DNA of 64,000 bases, from the NCBI RefSeq assembly GCF_029624125.1, contig NZ_JARSBN010000011.1:1-64000 (forward strand), given 5' to 3'. The notes beneath the pieces were generated by a model. The model did not search any database, had not been told where the DNA came from, and was given only the letters and a program-made list of their open reading frames with translations. A program made the translations under genes and the position numbers. Shown here in pieces: positions 39,616 through 50,032 of the stretch. How positions within the stretch are numbered: position 1 is the stretch's first letter; the number at the start of each line of letters is the position of its first letter. The DNA comes from Winogradskyella marincola. GTDB lineage: Bacteria; Bacteroidota; Bacteroidia; Flavobacteriales; Flavobacteriaceae.

Positions 39616-42210
39616 TTACTGCTTAATTACTTTTATTGTTTTAGTAATATTAGCGATAGTTACCTTAACAAAGTAAGCACCATCTTGTAAGCTAGACATA
39701 TTTAATTCACTATTAACAGCGTTTGGTGTAGCTCTTAAAACTTCTTGACCTAACATATTATACATTGTAACATTCTCAATAGTATTTTGAGCATTTAATG
39801 TTAATGTATTTTTTACTGGGTTAGGGAAATATGTGAATGCTGATTCATTTTCAAAGCTACCAGTAGAAAGCGTTGCGCTAAATGCAGATACTTGGAAATT
39901 AATTATAGCATCTCCACTATACTCCCATACTCTTACGTATACTGTTTGATCTGCTAAACCATCTGCTGGCTCTATAACAACTTGAGAATAATTACCATCA
40001 AGAGAATCATCATCATCACACTCTAATAGACTTAAAGAACCGCAGGTACCAGTGTAAACAGCCATACCACTATCTCCTCCATTTCCAGTAGGATCAGCAT
40101 TGGTTTCTATTGTTAAATTTCCATCAGATGGAACCGTAACAGCATACCAAACATCTCCACCATTTCCTGTACTATCAGCAGGATCATAAGAAGCGCAGCC
40201 TGGTAAAGGTAACTCTCCTGAACCTGTTGCACCTACGTTAGTTTGTCCTGTAACCGGACTATCTTCAAAAGTTCCTCCAGGAGTTAGTGTAATTGCGTTA
40301 GCACAATCGTTGTTTACAGGTGGTGTAGCTGGTGTGGTGTAACTTATCATAGCCCATGAGCTATAGGTACCACCACAATCAACTCTTATATAAAAATCAT
40401 AATCAGTTTCTGGCGTCAAATCCGTGAATCCTACAGAAGTATCCATAGTAGATGTACCACTTGCAGGTTCAGCAGAAGGTGAAGGTAAGTTTGCATATTC
40501 CCAAGTAGTCTCAGTACCAGCTACAGACCAAGAAAAATCTGCTGTCATGTCTGTTAATGAAGTCATCATTAATGATGCTGGATCTGGACAAGATGGTATT
40601 TCACGAACTATAAATTCACCTATATGAAAATCATAATCCTCACTATCGTCTACTGCACCATCTGTAGCGTATATAGCAAACTGTACATTTCCTGTAATTG
40701 CAGTTAAATCTTCAACATATTCTATACCTCCAACTGGTGGCTCATTACCTGCATTCCAAGTCGTTAAGTTTGACCACGAAGCACCTCCATCTGTACTCAT
40801 AAGTAATTGTACTTCATCATCACTTCCCATGGTATCATCTTGTGTTCCATTATTCCAGTTAGTTACCGCTACGTTTAATTCCAATTGATACGGTCCTGCA
40901 ACTGATAAATCAAATATTGGAGACAATAACCATTCTTGATCAACATTAGAATATAGATTAATAGCATTACTAGAACCTAGCGCATAAGACGTACCTTGTC
41001 TCCAGTCTGAAGCACCTAAATCCATAGGACCAGTTGTGGTATCACCAGAACCAGCTTCATTCCAACAAGAGTCAGGCACATTTACCGACATATCTGCAGT
41101 ATAATCTGGCACTAATGCAGAGCACAATGTTGTAAATGCAAAAGGACCAACCCATCCGCTAAGACTTCCGCCAGTACAATCTGCTTGAACATAAAATTCA
41201 TAATTTGTAAAAGAAGTTAATCCCATTTTTGTAAATCCATTAGCAACACCTGAATCTGTTGCTGTACCCGTAGGAGCATCTCCTGCAAAAACAACTTCTA
41301 CATTGTAAAGAGCAGCATTTCCGTTTTCTGTCCAGTTTAAATCAGCTTGATTAATCCCAATATTAGTAGCATTTCCTCCCGAAGGATCTAAACAAGGTAC
41401 CGTTATTGATTGCTCTACACAACCTGTAGCAGGACCATTATCGTTGTAAGGCACAATAGTAACATATACAACATCTCCAGGGCTAAGCGCTCCTACATTG
41501 TATGTAAGCACATCTCCTACATCAACGTTATCAGCTAAATCATTACCTCCTGATGTAGTACCTACAGTTATTGTATATCCTGTAGGAAGACCTGTCGCTG
41601 ATGTCCAACTTATATCACCATCATATGTAATGTCTGTTAACGTAGCATCACAGTTTGGAGGATCAACAGCCGCTTGCATTACTACAAAATTATCTACATA
41701 AAAATAGTAGTCTCCCGCAGCCCATGTATTGATAATTTGTAATTTCACATCTGACCCATTAGGTAAACTCGCCGCAGGGACAGTTACCATCATAGTTGCA
41801 CAAGTTGAGGAAGCTGTATGGTTACCATCATCTATTGTAAGTGCGGTCACCCAATTAACACCATCATCAGTTGAGTACTGAAGCTCCGCTGTTCCCCAGC
41901 CCACAGGTGTAGGGTTGTCCGAAGCACCAAAGGTAGAACTATCATAATCTACAATTTTATAATCAAAACTTACATCTAAATCTGTTCCATTAGATGAACC
42001 GACTTGATTAGAAGTTGTTAGATTAGCACTTGCATTAGAGGCATACAAATTAACACGTGCCGAAGTACCATCACACGAAAATGAAGTTGAAGTAGAGTAA
42101 GTAGCTGACCAATCGCCAGGCATACCTGCTTCAAAATTCTCATCAATATTAACTTGAGCAGATGCTAAGAAACCAATTAATGAAAATAGCAAAAAAGTAA
42201 TTTTTTTCAT
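39616..42210 (-). CDS. Secreted multidomain protein with fibronectin type III-like repeats and T9SS sorting tail
   Basis: This 864-aa protein has a signal peptide (MKKITFLLFSLIGFLASAQ). A first beta-sandwich (about 25-180) is followed by FN3-like units (for example NIGINQADLNWTENGNAALYNVEV, about 285, and TDMTADFSWSVAGTETTWEYA, about 558) and MAM/jelly-roll-like segments (about 370-530). Near 640 begins a second cell-surface domain (NDCANAITLTPGG). The C-terminus from about 790 (FPNPVKNTLTLNAQNTI...MYNMLGQEV...DGAYFVKVTI) is a type A T9SS sorting domain. It is probably displayed on the cell surface or secreted. It has no catalytic motif, and adhesion is likely. Confidence 0.85.
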   Translation of the reverse strand: MKKITFLLFSLIGFLASAQVNIDENFEAGMPGDWSATYSTSTSFSCDGTSARVNLYASNASANLTTSNQVGSSNGTDLDVSFDYKIVDYDSSTFGASDNPTPVGWGTAELQYSTDDGVNWVTALTIDDGNHTASSTCATMMVTVPAASLPNGSDVKLQIINTWAAGDYYFYVDNFVVMQAAVDPPNCDATLTDITYDGDISWTSATGLPTGYTITVGTTSGGNDLADNVDVGDVLTYNVGALSPGDVVYVTIVPYNDNGPATGCVEQSITVPCLDPSGGNATNIGINQADLNWTENGNAALYNVEVVFAGDAPTGTATDSGVANGFTKMGLTSFTNYEFYVQADCTGGSLSGWVGPFAFTTLCSALVPDYTADMSVNVPDSCWNEAGSGDTTTGPMDLGASDWRQGTSYALGSSNAINLYSNVDQEWLLSPIFDLSVAGPYQLELNVAVTNWNNGTQDDTMGSDDEVQLLMSTDGGASWSNLTTWNAGNEPPVGGIEYVEDLTAITGNVQFAIYATDGAVDDSEDYDFHIGEFIVREIPSCPDPASLMMTSLTDMTADFSWSVAGTETTWEYANLPSPSAEPASGTSTMDTSVGFTDLTPETDYDFYIRVDCGGTYSSWAMISYTTPATPPVNNDCANAITLTPGGTFEDSPVTGQTNVGATGSGELPLPGCASYDPADSTGNGGDVWYAVTVPSDGNLTIETNADPTGNGGDSGMAVYTGTCGSLSLLECDDDDSLDGNYSQVVIEPADGLADQTVYVRVWEYSGDAIINFQVSAFSATLSTGSFENESAFTYFPNPVKNTLTLNAQNTIENVTMYNMLGQEVLRATPNAVNSELNMSSLQDGAYFVKVTIANITKTIKVIKQ

Positions 42211-42337
42211 ACGAGAATGAATTTTAAGTTAGTAATATGTTAAAAGTATATTAATATTTTAAAAGAATTGGTGAGAACATCTCTAAATCGATTAAAGTAA
42301 AAAAAACATCGCTATAATACATGTTGATGCAATTCAA

Positions 42338-45300
42338 TTATAACAACAAAATCTTTTTAGTAAAACTCTTATTATCCCTAACAATTTTTAACACATAAAC
42401 ACCTGTATTAAAACCTCTTAGAATAAGATTTGTTGAGTTATTAATTATGCTATAAACTGAACTATAAGATTGTATTTTTCTACCTCCAACATCATAAATC
42501 TCAATAGTCTCAGAACCATTTGTATTTGTTATAGTTATTTCACTGTTTGTAACAGGATTTGGATAGACATGCATATTAAGATTAAGATCATCAACACCTA
42601 ACGAACCATTAAAATATGGCACGGCAAAATCAAAAGTATCACCAGCAACTTCCTGACCAATAAAACGACCAGGAATATCATCTGCAGGTGGATGAATTCC
42701 GCCCCAAATTCTACTTAAACTTGTTTGGTCTGACGCGTCTCTATATGTAGCCCATTGCAACACGACATCAACTGAAGGTCCTTCTTCAAAAACTAAAAAT
42801 TCATTTGCTTTAGCTGTAAATTCGCCTAATCCACCTGGAAAAAACTCACTACCTGTCATCATGGTCATTAACTCTGATGCTGTTCTCGAAAATGTAGAAT
42901 GACCAGATACATACCCAGCAAAAGGTGGTGTTACAAATGTTGGTCTTTGATAAGGATACCAATCATCTGCTAAAATCCAACCTACACCTGCTTGATCTGT
43001 TTCTGTATTACTTATATAGTCATGACCTCTCCATGTATATAATTTTATTTTCCCAACATGTTGATTAGCAAAACCTGCTAATGGATCACCTGCTTCTACA
43101 ACTTCTACATAACCATCAATTAATTCTATACCTCCTACATGATAATTATCTAAACTACTATCTGTACTTTGTCCACGCTTTGCCATAGAACGTATAGCAG
43201 ATATTGGCCTAATATAATCATACCAACCTTTTACTCCCCAAGCCGAAACAGCAGCATCATGCATACCTCCACCTAAAATGAAATAAGCTTTGACATCCCA
43301 TTCTATTGGATCTAAAATATCTCCCTGACCTTCAAATCGTCTTTCAAACATTGGATGATCATTTACATAATTTAATATCGAGAACCAATGTCCTGGAGGA
43401 GTCTCAGAATCTGGTCCGTCTGCCCAAAACTCTGCCAATACTCTTGCATAATCACCTCTAGGCACCATATTAACCTCATAAGGATTACCTGTTATTGGAT
43501 TTATTGTATATCCATCACCAATAGCACCTCCATCGAAAAAATTATAGAAGCTCGAATAATCTGTATAACTGGTTGGAAAAGTACTTATATCAACATTTCC
43601 AATGGAATTTGGTGAAATATCCCACATAACTCCATCGTTTTGATCTAGATGAGATTGCCATACAGACACCATAGAAAAGCCCCATTTATAGGCATCACTT
43701 GCTGTATTTTCTTCTGATAGACTTATGTAAGGAGGATCTGAAGGGTCATGAAATACTTGATAGTTATCTCCATCTCTTTGGTAAGTAACCATATCTGCAT
43801 CACTTAACGCAAAACCGTAAACATTTCCCCATTCTGGACTTAAAAATGGTGGCACATTGCTATCTATAATATTTCCTCCCTGATCAATAAAAGAATCTAA
43901 ACCTAAAGGTTGCCAACGGTTAGGATATTGAATAGGCGGATTATTATTATCATCTAACGCATAAGCCTGATTTGCCGGTTGGTAATAGGCATTGTCGTAA
44001 CCTGTTGCTTCTCTTGATCCGTCTTGTAAGCCGTAATCTATAATAGACTGAGCTATAAAATTACCCAAAGCAGCAGCATCACCATCTTCATACATTAGAG
44101 ATGTATTATTGATATCGTAACCCAGTTTATCCATCAACAAATCAAATCTTGCTTGAGTCTCTTCTAGTCCTGGCGAATTTTGAAAACGATGTGTCATCAA
44201 ACGATACATCGCATAGCTAATAGCCTTACTGATAGATGTATCGATATCCTCATTTGGTGTAAACTCTTCTAAAACCGTTGTAAAACCATGAACTGTATTT
44301 CCTATAAAATATGGTACTGCAGTATCGTCATAAATTGCCCAAGCATCGTACATTGCAACGCTTGTGTGAAACAAGTTTCTTGCATGTACTGTAGGCCTTG
44401 CAAAATCGTCTCTTATAGCTTCAAGTAAAGCTTCGTTCCATAATCTAGCAATTGAAACATTGTCAGGAAGATCATCAACACCTAATTCAATATCTATTGC
44501 TACTTCTTGACTAGAACATTGGTCATCTGTTTCTGTAATAGCTACGCTTCCAAATTCTTCTAGATGCCATTTTACTGTTATTGAGTTTGTGCCTTGACCA
44601 CTTATCAATTCACCACCAGACACAACCCAATTAGCCGTAGAACCTGTATCAATATTATAAGTATAAGTTTCTGTACTCAAAAAAGAAGAACTCGTATTAC
44701 CAACAATAGTTTGAGAAGGCAAATACACACAAGAACCATCATTTAAAGTAGCGTTTGGATTGTAGTTGCAAGAAACAGGGTCTGTACATCCATACACTTT
44801 TTGACTAGGCTCAATATTTAAAACTTCCATTCCACTTCCTTCCGTTAATTTTACTGTAGTGTTTGAAGAAATATTAGAATAATTTTCAACTAATCCTGAA
44901 GGCCATTGTACCTCTAAAGTAAGTACTTCTGTTGCATCATCTAAACCAAAATGCACAGCTTGCAGACTTTGGCCTAAAAACCCAACACCTGTATAATAAC
45001 GTTTTAGTGTTCCGTTGGCAGTGGTTAATGTTAGTGTAGTACCGATTGCATCTCTGTTAGATGTTGTGCCTTGTAAATGAATTTTAAACCAATTTAAAGT
45101 CGTCTCAGTATCATCAAAGTTTAACTCCTTGTTTTCATAAAAAAAACATCCTCTATCACTATTTGTTACTAATAGATCTAGATCTCCATCATTATCATAA
45201 TCAAAATCAAGCGCTTCTACACTAACCGATAGTTCATTCAACCCTAAAGAACTTGATATGTCACTAAAAGTTGCATCACCTTGAGTTGCATTATTTTTAA

Positions 45301-46360
45301 AGTAAAAATTTGGTTCTTCCGATCTTCCATTCAAAACATATCCATTAGACACAAATAGGTCTTCATCTCCATCTAAATCAAAGTCGGCAAACTTTGTGCC
45401 CCAAGACCATAATGTATTTCCTACACCATTTTCTACAGCATTTTCTGTAAAGGTGTTATCTCCATTGTTAGTTAATAAAAAGTTGATATCTATTGCTGTT
45501 ACAAAAATATCTATGTACCCATCTAAATTGTAATCTCCATAAGCAATAGCCATATCGTCGCCTTGTGTATCGACATTATAAGATAATCCTTGTTCTACAA
45601 AATCTAACCCATTCTGATTTATATATAAATGATTTGGATCATTAAGATCATTAGTGACATACAAATCCATAAGACCATCTTCATCAAAATCAAAAGGAAA
45701 ACCTACAAAAGAATGAAAAATGAAGCTATTTGTAATCCCAGCTGAAACACTAACATTGGTAAATGTTTCATTACCGTTATTTAAATAAAGAGAATTTCCG
45801 GCGCAACGTCTCCAATCTGCAATAAAAAGGTCTAAGAAGCCATCGTTATTATAATCAAACCAAGTGGCTCCAGTGTTTCCACAGTCATTACTTTCGGTAA
45901 TTCCCGAAATACTTGTTACATTAGAAAATGTACCATTACCCATGTTTCTCCAGAGTTGAACACTATCTAGGAAGGTCATAAACAAATCAGGGAATCCGTC
46001 ATTATTATAATCGCCCCAAAACGCTCCGTATTTAAAACCAGATAAACCATAAAACTCTTCAGGGTTATTTTCAGAGGGATATAAATTTGAAAACCCTGCA
46101 CTTTCTGTTACGTCGGTAAAAGATCCATCATTGTCGTTTCTAAACAGTCGACTAACTGTCTTTTCATTATTTAAATTGTCTTTTGCTTTAGCTACGACAA
46201 AAATATCTAAATCGTTATCTCCATCATAATCTGCGACAGCGACACCATTATTATCTTCTAATATTCCCAAACCAACGAGACTTTCTACTCTTTCAAAAGA
46301 TTGGCTAGAAATAATACTACTAAATAAAAACAAACAAGCTAAGGGGTAATATTTATTCAC
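42338..46360 (-). CDS. Secreted FG-GAP/UnbV protein fused to a vanadium-haloperoxidase-like PAP2 domain
   Basis: This 1340-aa protein has a signal peptide and four parts. About 20-420: FG-GAP/VCBS repeats, many of the form DYNNDGFLDLF with calcium loops. About 430-500: ASPIC/UnbV domain (GTTSNRDAIGTTLTL; QSLQAVHFGLDDATEV). About 510-530: GCTDPVSCNYNPNA..DGSC, a motif of Bacteroidota surface proteins, then a PKD-like segment. About 640-1255: PAP2/vanadium-haloperoxidase core, with FAGYVSGHSTFSRTASELM (SGHS) and RIWGGIHPPADD (GxHxxxD), the vanadate ligands. The C-terminus (YPNPVTNSEITITN..) is a T9SS tail. It may halogenate or dephosphorylate outside the cell; activity is inferred. Confidence 0.85.
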   Translation of the reverse strand: MNKYYPLACLFLFSSIISSQSFERVESLVGLGILEDNNGVAVADYDGDNDLDIFVVAKAKDNLNNEKTVSRLFRNDNDGSFTDVTESAGFSNLYPSENNPEEFYGLSGFKYGAFWGDYNNDGFPDLFMTFLDSVQLWRNMGNGTFSNVTSISGITESNDCGNTGATWFDYNNDGFLDLFIADWRRCAGNSLYLNNGNETFTNVSVSAGITNSFIFHSFVGFPFDFDEDGLMDLYVTNDLNDPNHLYINQNGLDFVEQGLSYNVDTQGDDMAIAYGDYNLDGYIDIFVTAIDINFLLTNNGDNTFTENAVENGVGNTLWSWGTKFADFDLDGDEDLFVSNGYVLNGRSEEPNFYFKNNATQGDATFSDISSSLGLNELSVSVEALDFDYDNDGDLDLLVTNSDRGCFFYENKELNFDDTETTLNWFKIHLQGTTSNRDAIGTTLTLTTANGTLKRYYTGVGFLGQSLQAVHFGLDDATEVLTLEVQWPSGLVENYSNISSNTTVKLTEGSGMEVLNIEPSQKVYGCTDPVSCNYNPNATLNDGSCVYLPSQTIVGNTSSSFLSTETYTYNIDTGSTANWVVSGGELISGQGTNSITVKWHLEEFGSVAITETDDQCSSQEVAIDIELGVDDLPDNVSIARLWNEALLEAIRDDFARPTVHARNLFHTSVAMYDAWAIYDDTAVPYFIGNTVHGFTTVLEEFTPNEDIDTSISKAISYAMYRLMTHRFQNSPGLEETQARFDLLMDKLGYDINNTSLMYEDGDAAALGNFIAQSIIDYGLQDGSREATGYDNAYYQPANQAYALDDNNNPPIQYPNRWQPLGLDSFIDQGGNIIDSNVPPFLSPEWGNVYGFALSDADMVTYQRDGDNYQVFHDPSDPPYISLSEENTASDAYKWGFSMVSVWQSHLDQNDGVMWDISPNSIGNVDISTFPTSYTDYSSFYNFFDGGAIGDGYTINPITGNPYEVNMVPRGDYARVLAEFWADGPDSETPPGHWFSILNYVNDHPMFERRFEGQGDILDPIEWDVKAYFILGGGMHDAAVSAWGVKGWYDYIRPISAIRSMAKRGQSTDSSLDNYHVGGIELIDGYVEVVEAGDPLAGFANQHVGKIKLYTWRGHDYISNTETDQAGVGWILADDWYPYQRPTFVTPPFAGYVSGHSTFSRTASELMTMMTGSEFFPGGLGEFTAKANEFLVFEEGPSVDVVLQWATYRDASDQTSLSRIWGGIHPPADDIPGRFIGQEVAGDTFDFAVPYFNGSLGVDDLNLNMHVYPNPVTNSEITITNTNGSETIEIYDVGGRKIQSYSSVYSIINNSTNLILRGFNTGVYVLKIVRDNKSFTKKILLL

Positions 46361-46471
46361 AAGTAATAGTTTTAATTTTAAATATAGTTTATTGATTTTT
46401 AGGATAAAATTAACACAAACAACAATCGTTGAAACGGATAAATCTACGACAAAAGACTTTGAAACATCTAA

Positions 46472-48187
46472 CTATTTCTTAATCAACTTTAAAGTTTGGG
46501 CATAGCTGTTATTGAACTTTAACTTACAGAAATATAAGCCTGATTCTAAAAAACCTATATCAACATCTAATGTAACACCATCATTTACTTTATTTATGAT
46601 CGTTTTTCCTAATTCATCATAGATTTCATACTCATTTATTTCTTGTGAGGATATAACTAAAAGTTTATCTGAAATAGGGTTTTTAAATTTAACAACTGGT
46701 ACAAATTGGTTTTCATAAACCGATAAAGTAGACCCTTCTACTATATTTAATGTTTGATTAACTGGCACATCATACAAAACATCTTCTATACCACTTAACC
46801 AAGTAACCTTAACGTAATCAACCACTAAATTTGAGCTTAATCCAAAAAACTCAGACCCACTATTTTGCCCTAAGTAACCTTCTCCGCAAAGTGTATATCT
46901 GTATTGCTCTTGCCCATTAACACTGATTTCTATCCTTGAGCCAACACCTTGTCTATTGCTGGTAACACCTTGTAATTTTACTTTTAACCAATTATTTGTA
47001 GTTGTAGTTAGGTTTTTCCAAAGAAATAAATCTTCATTACTAGAATTACTAACAACAATCTCTGGATAGCCATCGTTATCTATATCTCCAATAGCGTTGG
47101 AATAACTCTCTCTATTATCATTATTAAAACTTCCATTATTTAAAACGGTAAATGTATTATTACCCAGATTTTCATAAAAGGCAGCAGGCATATATTCTGG
47201 ATTTATACCGCTGGACTCAGAGCTTACGTAAAGATCTAAATCTCCATCATTCTCTGCATCTAAAAACACAGAACTCCATGCTGAACTGTTGAAAGTAGTT
47301 CCGGAGTCTTCTGCCATATTGGTAAAAGTACCATCTCCATTATTTTTAAATAGCACATTACCATTAGGTCCATTTGTTACATATATATCAAACCATCCAT
47401 CATTATTATAATCTCCAATGGTTGTACTCATTGCATCTATAGCGACATTTGTACCAGAAACCTCACCCATTTCGGTAAAAGTTCCATCTCCGTTATTATG
47501 ATATAGAAGATTCACTGTTTGTATTTTATCGTTAGACACATATATGTCTTGCCAGCCATCATTATTATAATCAAAAAAAGCGGCACATAGAGATAAATGA
47601 CTACCTGAGCCAATACCAGAAGTCATACTTACATTAACAAAAGTACCATCCCCTTTATTTTTGAATAAATAATTTGGAATCTGTAAGCTAAGATCTCTAT
47701 TGCAGATAAAGACATCTAAAAACCCATCATTATTATAGTCTCCCCAAGAAGCACCAAATGTGTACAAATTATCTAATGGAAGTCCTGAGGAGGCAGTAAC
47801 ATCTACTAACTCAACTGTATCATTTCTATACAGTCTATTACCATTTGTAGTACTTGTTATAAACAAATCATTATCCCCATCATTATCAAAATCTACCCAT
47901 AAAACTTGTTTTTGCTGAAAATTATTAAAAGGAATTAATGCTGTGTCTGGAATAAAAAAACCATCTTGTGTATTCTTAAATATTTTTAAATTCTCATTGT
48001 TTTCGGTAGCAAGAGTTATATCATCCCAACCGTCATTATTATAATCATAAAAAGAGATACCTCCTCCATAATTTATAATACCACATGTTTCACCAACACC
48101 TCTGGCAGAGGCTTGATCTTGAAAAGAAATCTGTCCGTTAGCCATCATAAAACTTAACCATATTAGCAAATACACACTTTTCTTCAT
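46472..48187 (-). CDS. Secreted FG-GAP/UnbV (CRTAC1-like) protein, T9SS cargo
   Basis: This 571-aa protein has a signal peptide (MKKSVYLLIWLSFMMANGQ). Six to seven FG-GAP/VCBS repeats with the calcium-loop pattern DYNNDGWDDIT, DFDNDGDNDLF, DYNNDGFLDVF etc. (about 45-385) would form a beta-propeller. The ASPIC/UnbV domain follows (GVTSNRQGVGSRIEISVNG, about 398) and a T9SS tail closes the protein (VKFKNPISDKLLVIS..). It is a close tandem paralogue of the next gene upstream, sharing the sequence VPVNQTLNIVEG. Ligand unknown. The two sit 6 bp apart. Confidence 0.87.
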   Translation of the reverse strand: MKKSVYLLIWLSFMMANGQISFQDQASARGVGETCGIINYGGGISFYDYNNDGWDDITLATENNENLKIFKNTQDGFFIPDTALIPFNNFQQKQVLWVDFDNDGDNDLFITSTTNGNRLYRNDTVELVDVTASSGLPLDNLYTFGASWGDYNNDGFLDVFICNRDLSLQIPNYLFKNKGDGTFVNVSMTSGIGSGSHLSLCAAFFDYNNDGWQDIYVSNDKIQTVNLLYHNNGDGTFTEMGEVSGTNVAIDAMSTTIGDYNNDGWFDIYVTNGPNGNVLFKNNGDGTFTNMAEDSGTTFNSSAWSSVFLDAENDGDLDLYVSSESSGINPEYMPAAFYENLGNNTFTVLNNGSFNNDNRESYSNAIGDIDNDGYPEIVVSNSSNEDLFLWKNLTTTTNNWLKVKLQGVTSNRQGVGSRIEISVNGQEQYRYTLCGEGYLGQNSGSEFFGLSSNLVVDYVKVTWLSGIEDVLYDVPVNQTLNIVEGSTLSVYENQFVPVVKFKNPISDKLLVISSQEINEYEIYDELGKTIINKVNDGVTLDVDIGFLESGLYFCKLKFNNSYAQTLKLIKK

Positions 48188-48193
48188 AGATTT

Positions 48194-49897
48194 CTATTGT
48201 TTAATAACTCTCTTTGTAATTTCGCCCTCTGTTGATTTAATTTTTACAGTATAAACACCATCACTATAGTTTTTAATATTTAAAGAATAGTTTAAAGAAC
48301 CTGGCTTAGCAACGTTAAGTAGTTTCCCCATTGAATCATATATACTTAGTGTTAACATCGGTTGCACTGACTCTATTTTTATAGTTTCGGAAGTTGGATT
48401 AGGATAAACTTTTACATGTTTTTCTAATTCAAATGTATTGTTTGAAAGCGTAACTCCTTCAACAATATTTAATGTTTGATTAACTGGCACATTATACAAA
48501 ATATCTTCTATTCCACTTAGCCAAGTTACCTTCACATAGTCCACTACTGTAAAATGTTCTGTCCCAAAAAACTCTGCTTGTGAATTTTGTGATAAATAAC
48601 CTTCACCACAATGTGTATATCTATACTGTTTTTCTCCATTAATAGAAATTTCGATAACAGAACCTATACCTTGCTTATTACTTTCTGTTCCTTCTAACTT
48701 CACTTTTAACCAGTTGTATATATCTGGCGTCTCATTTTTCCATAGAAATATGTTGCTATGGTTAATGTTATTAACTATCATTTCTGGATAGCCATCGTTA
48801 TCTGTATCTCCTATAGCATTGCTATAACTGTGAGCAAAATCATTAGGAACTGCATCATTATAAAGACTAAAATTATTATTGCCATCATTTATATAAAAAC
48901 CAGATGATAATAGACTGGTATTACTTCCGTTTCCCTCTCCGCTAACATATAAATCTAAATCCCTATCATTATCTGCATCTAAAAATACTGCTCCCCAACT
49001 TGTACTATTAAATGTAACATTATAAGATTGAGCCATATCAGTAAATGTGCCGTCTCCATTATTTATAAAAAGAACATTATTATAAGGATCATTAGTAATA
49101 TAAATATCTATCCAACCATCATTATTAACATCTTCTACTGTTACCGTCATAGCATCGATACTTACATCTGTACCTGTTTCTTCAGCAACTTCGGTAAATG
49201 TACCATCTCCATTATTTCTATACATTAGGTTTCTAACCACATATTTATCGTTAGAGACGTATATATCTTGATCTCCATCATTATCATAATCTAAAAAAGC
49301 TGAGCAAAACGACATATAACCAGTATTAAGCAGACCTGCTTCATTATTTGCCAGAGTAAATGTATTGTCACTGTTATTTTTGTATAAGATATTTGGAATA
49401 ACATTGTGTCTAATGCTTAAAAAAACATCTAAAAACCCATCATTGTTGTAATCTCCCCATGACGCTCCATAATATGGAAATTCATCAAGAAGCATTCCTG
49501 AAGACTCAGTAATATCTTGCATAATCATATTACCAGTGTTTTCGTACAGTTTTACACCTGCATTCTCACTTGTAATAAATAGGTCATTATCTCCATCATT
49601 ATCTATATCAACCCAATTTACTTGTTTTGCACTAAGATTGTTTGTTATAATATTGAGTGTATGAGGCACAAAATTTCCGTTGATATTTTTATAAAAATAG
49701 ACAGGATCTCCATTAGATGAAGCTATAGTTATATCATCCCAACCATCATTATCATAATCATAAAAGCTTATGCCATTACCCAAATATGTGTTTCCACAAC
49801 TTGCTGAGACTCCTAGTTGTTGAGAACTTTCTGTGAAAGAAATCTGTGCTAAAGAAAATTTAAATGCTATTAAAGTCCAAATCCATACTCTTTTCAT
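48194..49897 (-). CDS. Secreted FG-GAP/UnbV (CRTAC1-like) protein, T9SS cargo, paralogue
   Basis: The start chosen is the ATG at 49897 (MKRVWIWTLIAFKFSLAQ), which gives a signal peptide; the longer frame from 49936 adds a non-signal lead. 567 aa. The domain plan is the same as in the gene at 46472-48187: FG-GAP repeats (DYDNDGWDDIT, DIDNDGDNDLF, DYNNDGFLDVF, DADNDRDLDLY), UnbV domain (GTESNKQGIGSVIEISING), and T9SS tail (VYPNPTSETIKIES). It is the first gene of this block in transcription order and is followed 6 bp later by its paralogue. Confidence 0.86.
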   Translation of the reverse strand: MKRVWIWTLIAFKFSLAQISFTESSQQLGVSASCGNTYLGNGISFYDYDNDGWDDITIASSNGDPVYFYKNINGNFVPHTLNIITNNLSAKQVNWVDIDNDGDNDLFITSENAGVKLYENTGNMIMQDITESSGMLLDEFPYYGASWGDYNNDGFLDVFLSIRHNVIPNILYKNNSDNTFTLANNEAGLLNTGYMSFCSAFLDYDNDGDQDIYVSNDKYVVRNLMYRNNGDGTFTEVAEETGTDVSIDAMTVTVEDVNNDGWIDIYITNDPYNNVLFINNGDGTFTDMAQSYNVTFNSTSWGAVFLDADNDRDLDLYVSGEGNGSNTSLLSSGFYINDGNNNFSLYNDAVPNDFAHSYSNAIGDTDNDGYPEMIVNNINHSNIFLWKNETPDIYNWLKVKLEGTESNKQGIGSVIEISINGEKQYRYTHCGEGYLSQNSQAEFFGTEHFTVVDYVKVTWLSGIEDILYNVPVNQTLNIVEGVTLSNNTFELEKHVKVYPNPTSETIKIESVQPMLTLSIYDSMGKLLNVAKPGSLNYSLNIKNYSDGVYTVKIKSTEGEITKRVIKQ

Positions 49898-49974
49898 AAC
49901 CTGTAAAACATATTCTATAACCGAGAAATAAAACACTCATGACCAAAATATAATATTAACATCTATTTAACAAA

Positions 49975-50005
49975 AAAAGCGCAACTTTTTTAGAGTTGCG
50001 CTTTT
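49975..50005 (-). terminator. Terminator of fabI
   Basis: AAAAGCGCAACT (49975-49986), loop of seven bases, AGTTGCGCTTTT (49994-50005). It lies 27 bp after the fabI stop on the minus strand and separates it from the T9SS cargo block. Confidence 0.9.
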
Positions 50006-50032
50006 ACTATTGAATTATTATTTAAAAACAAG

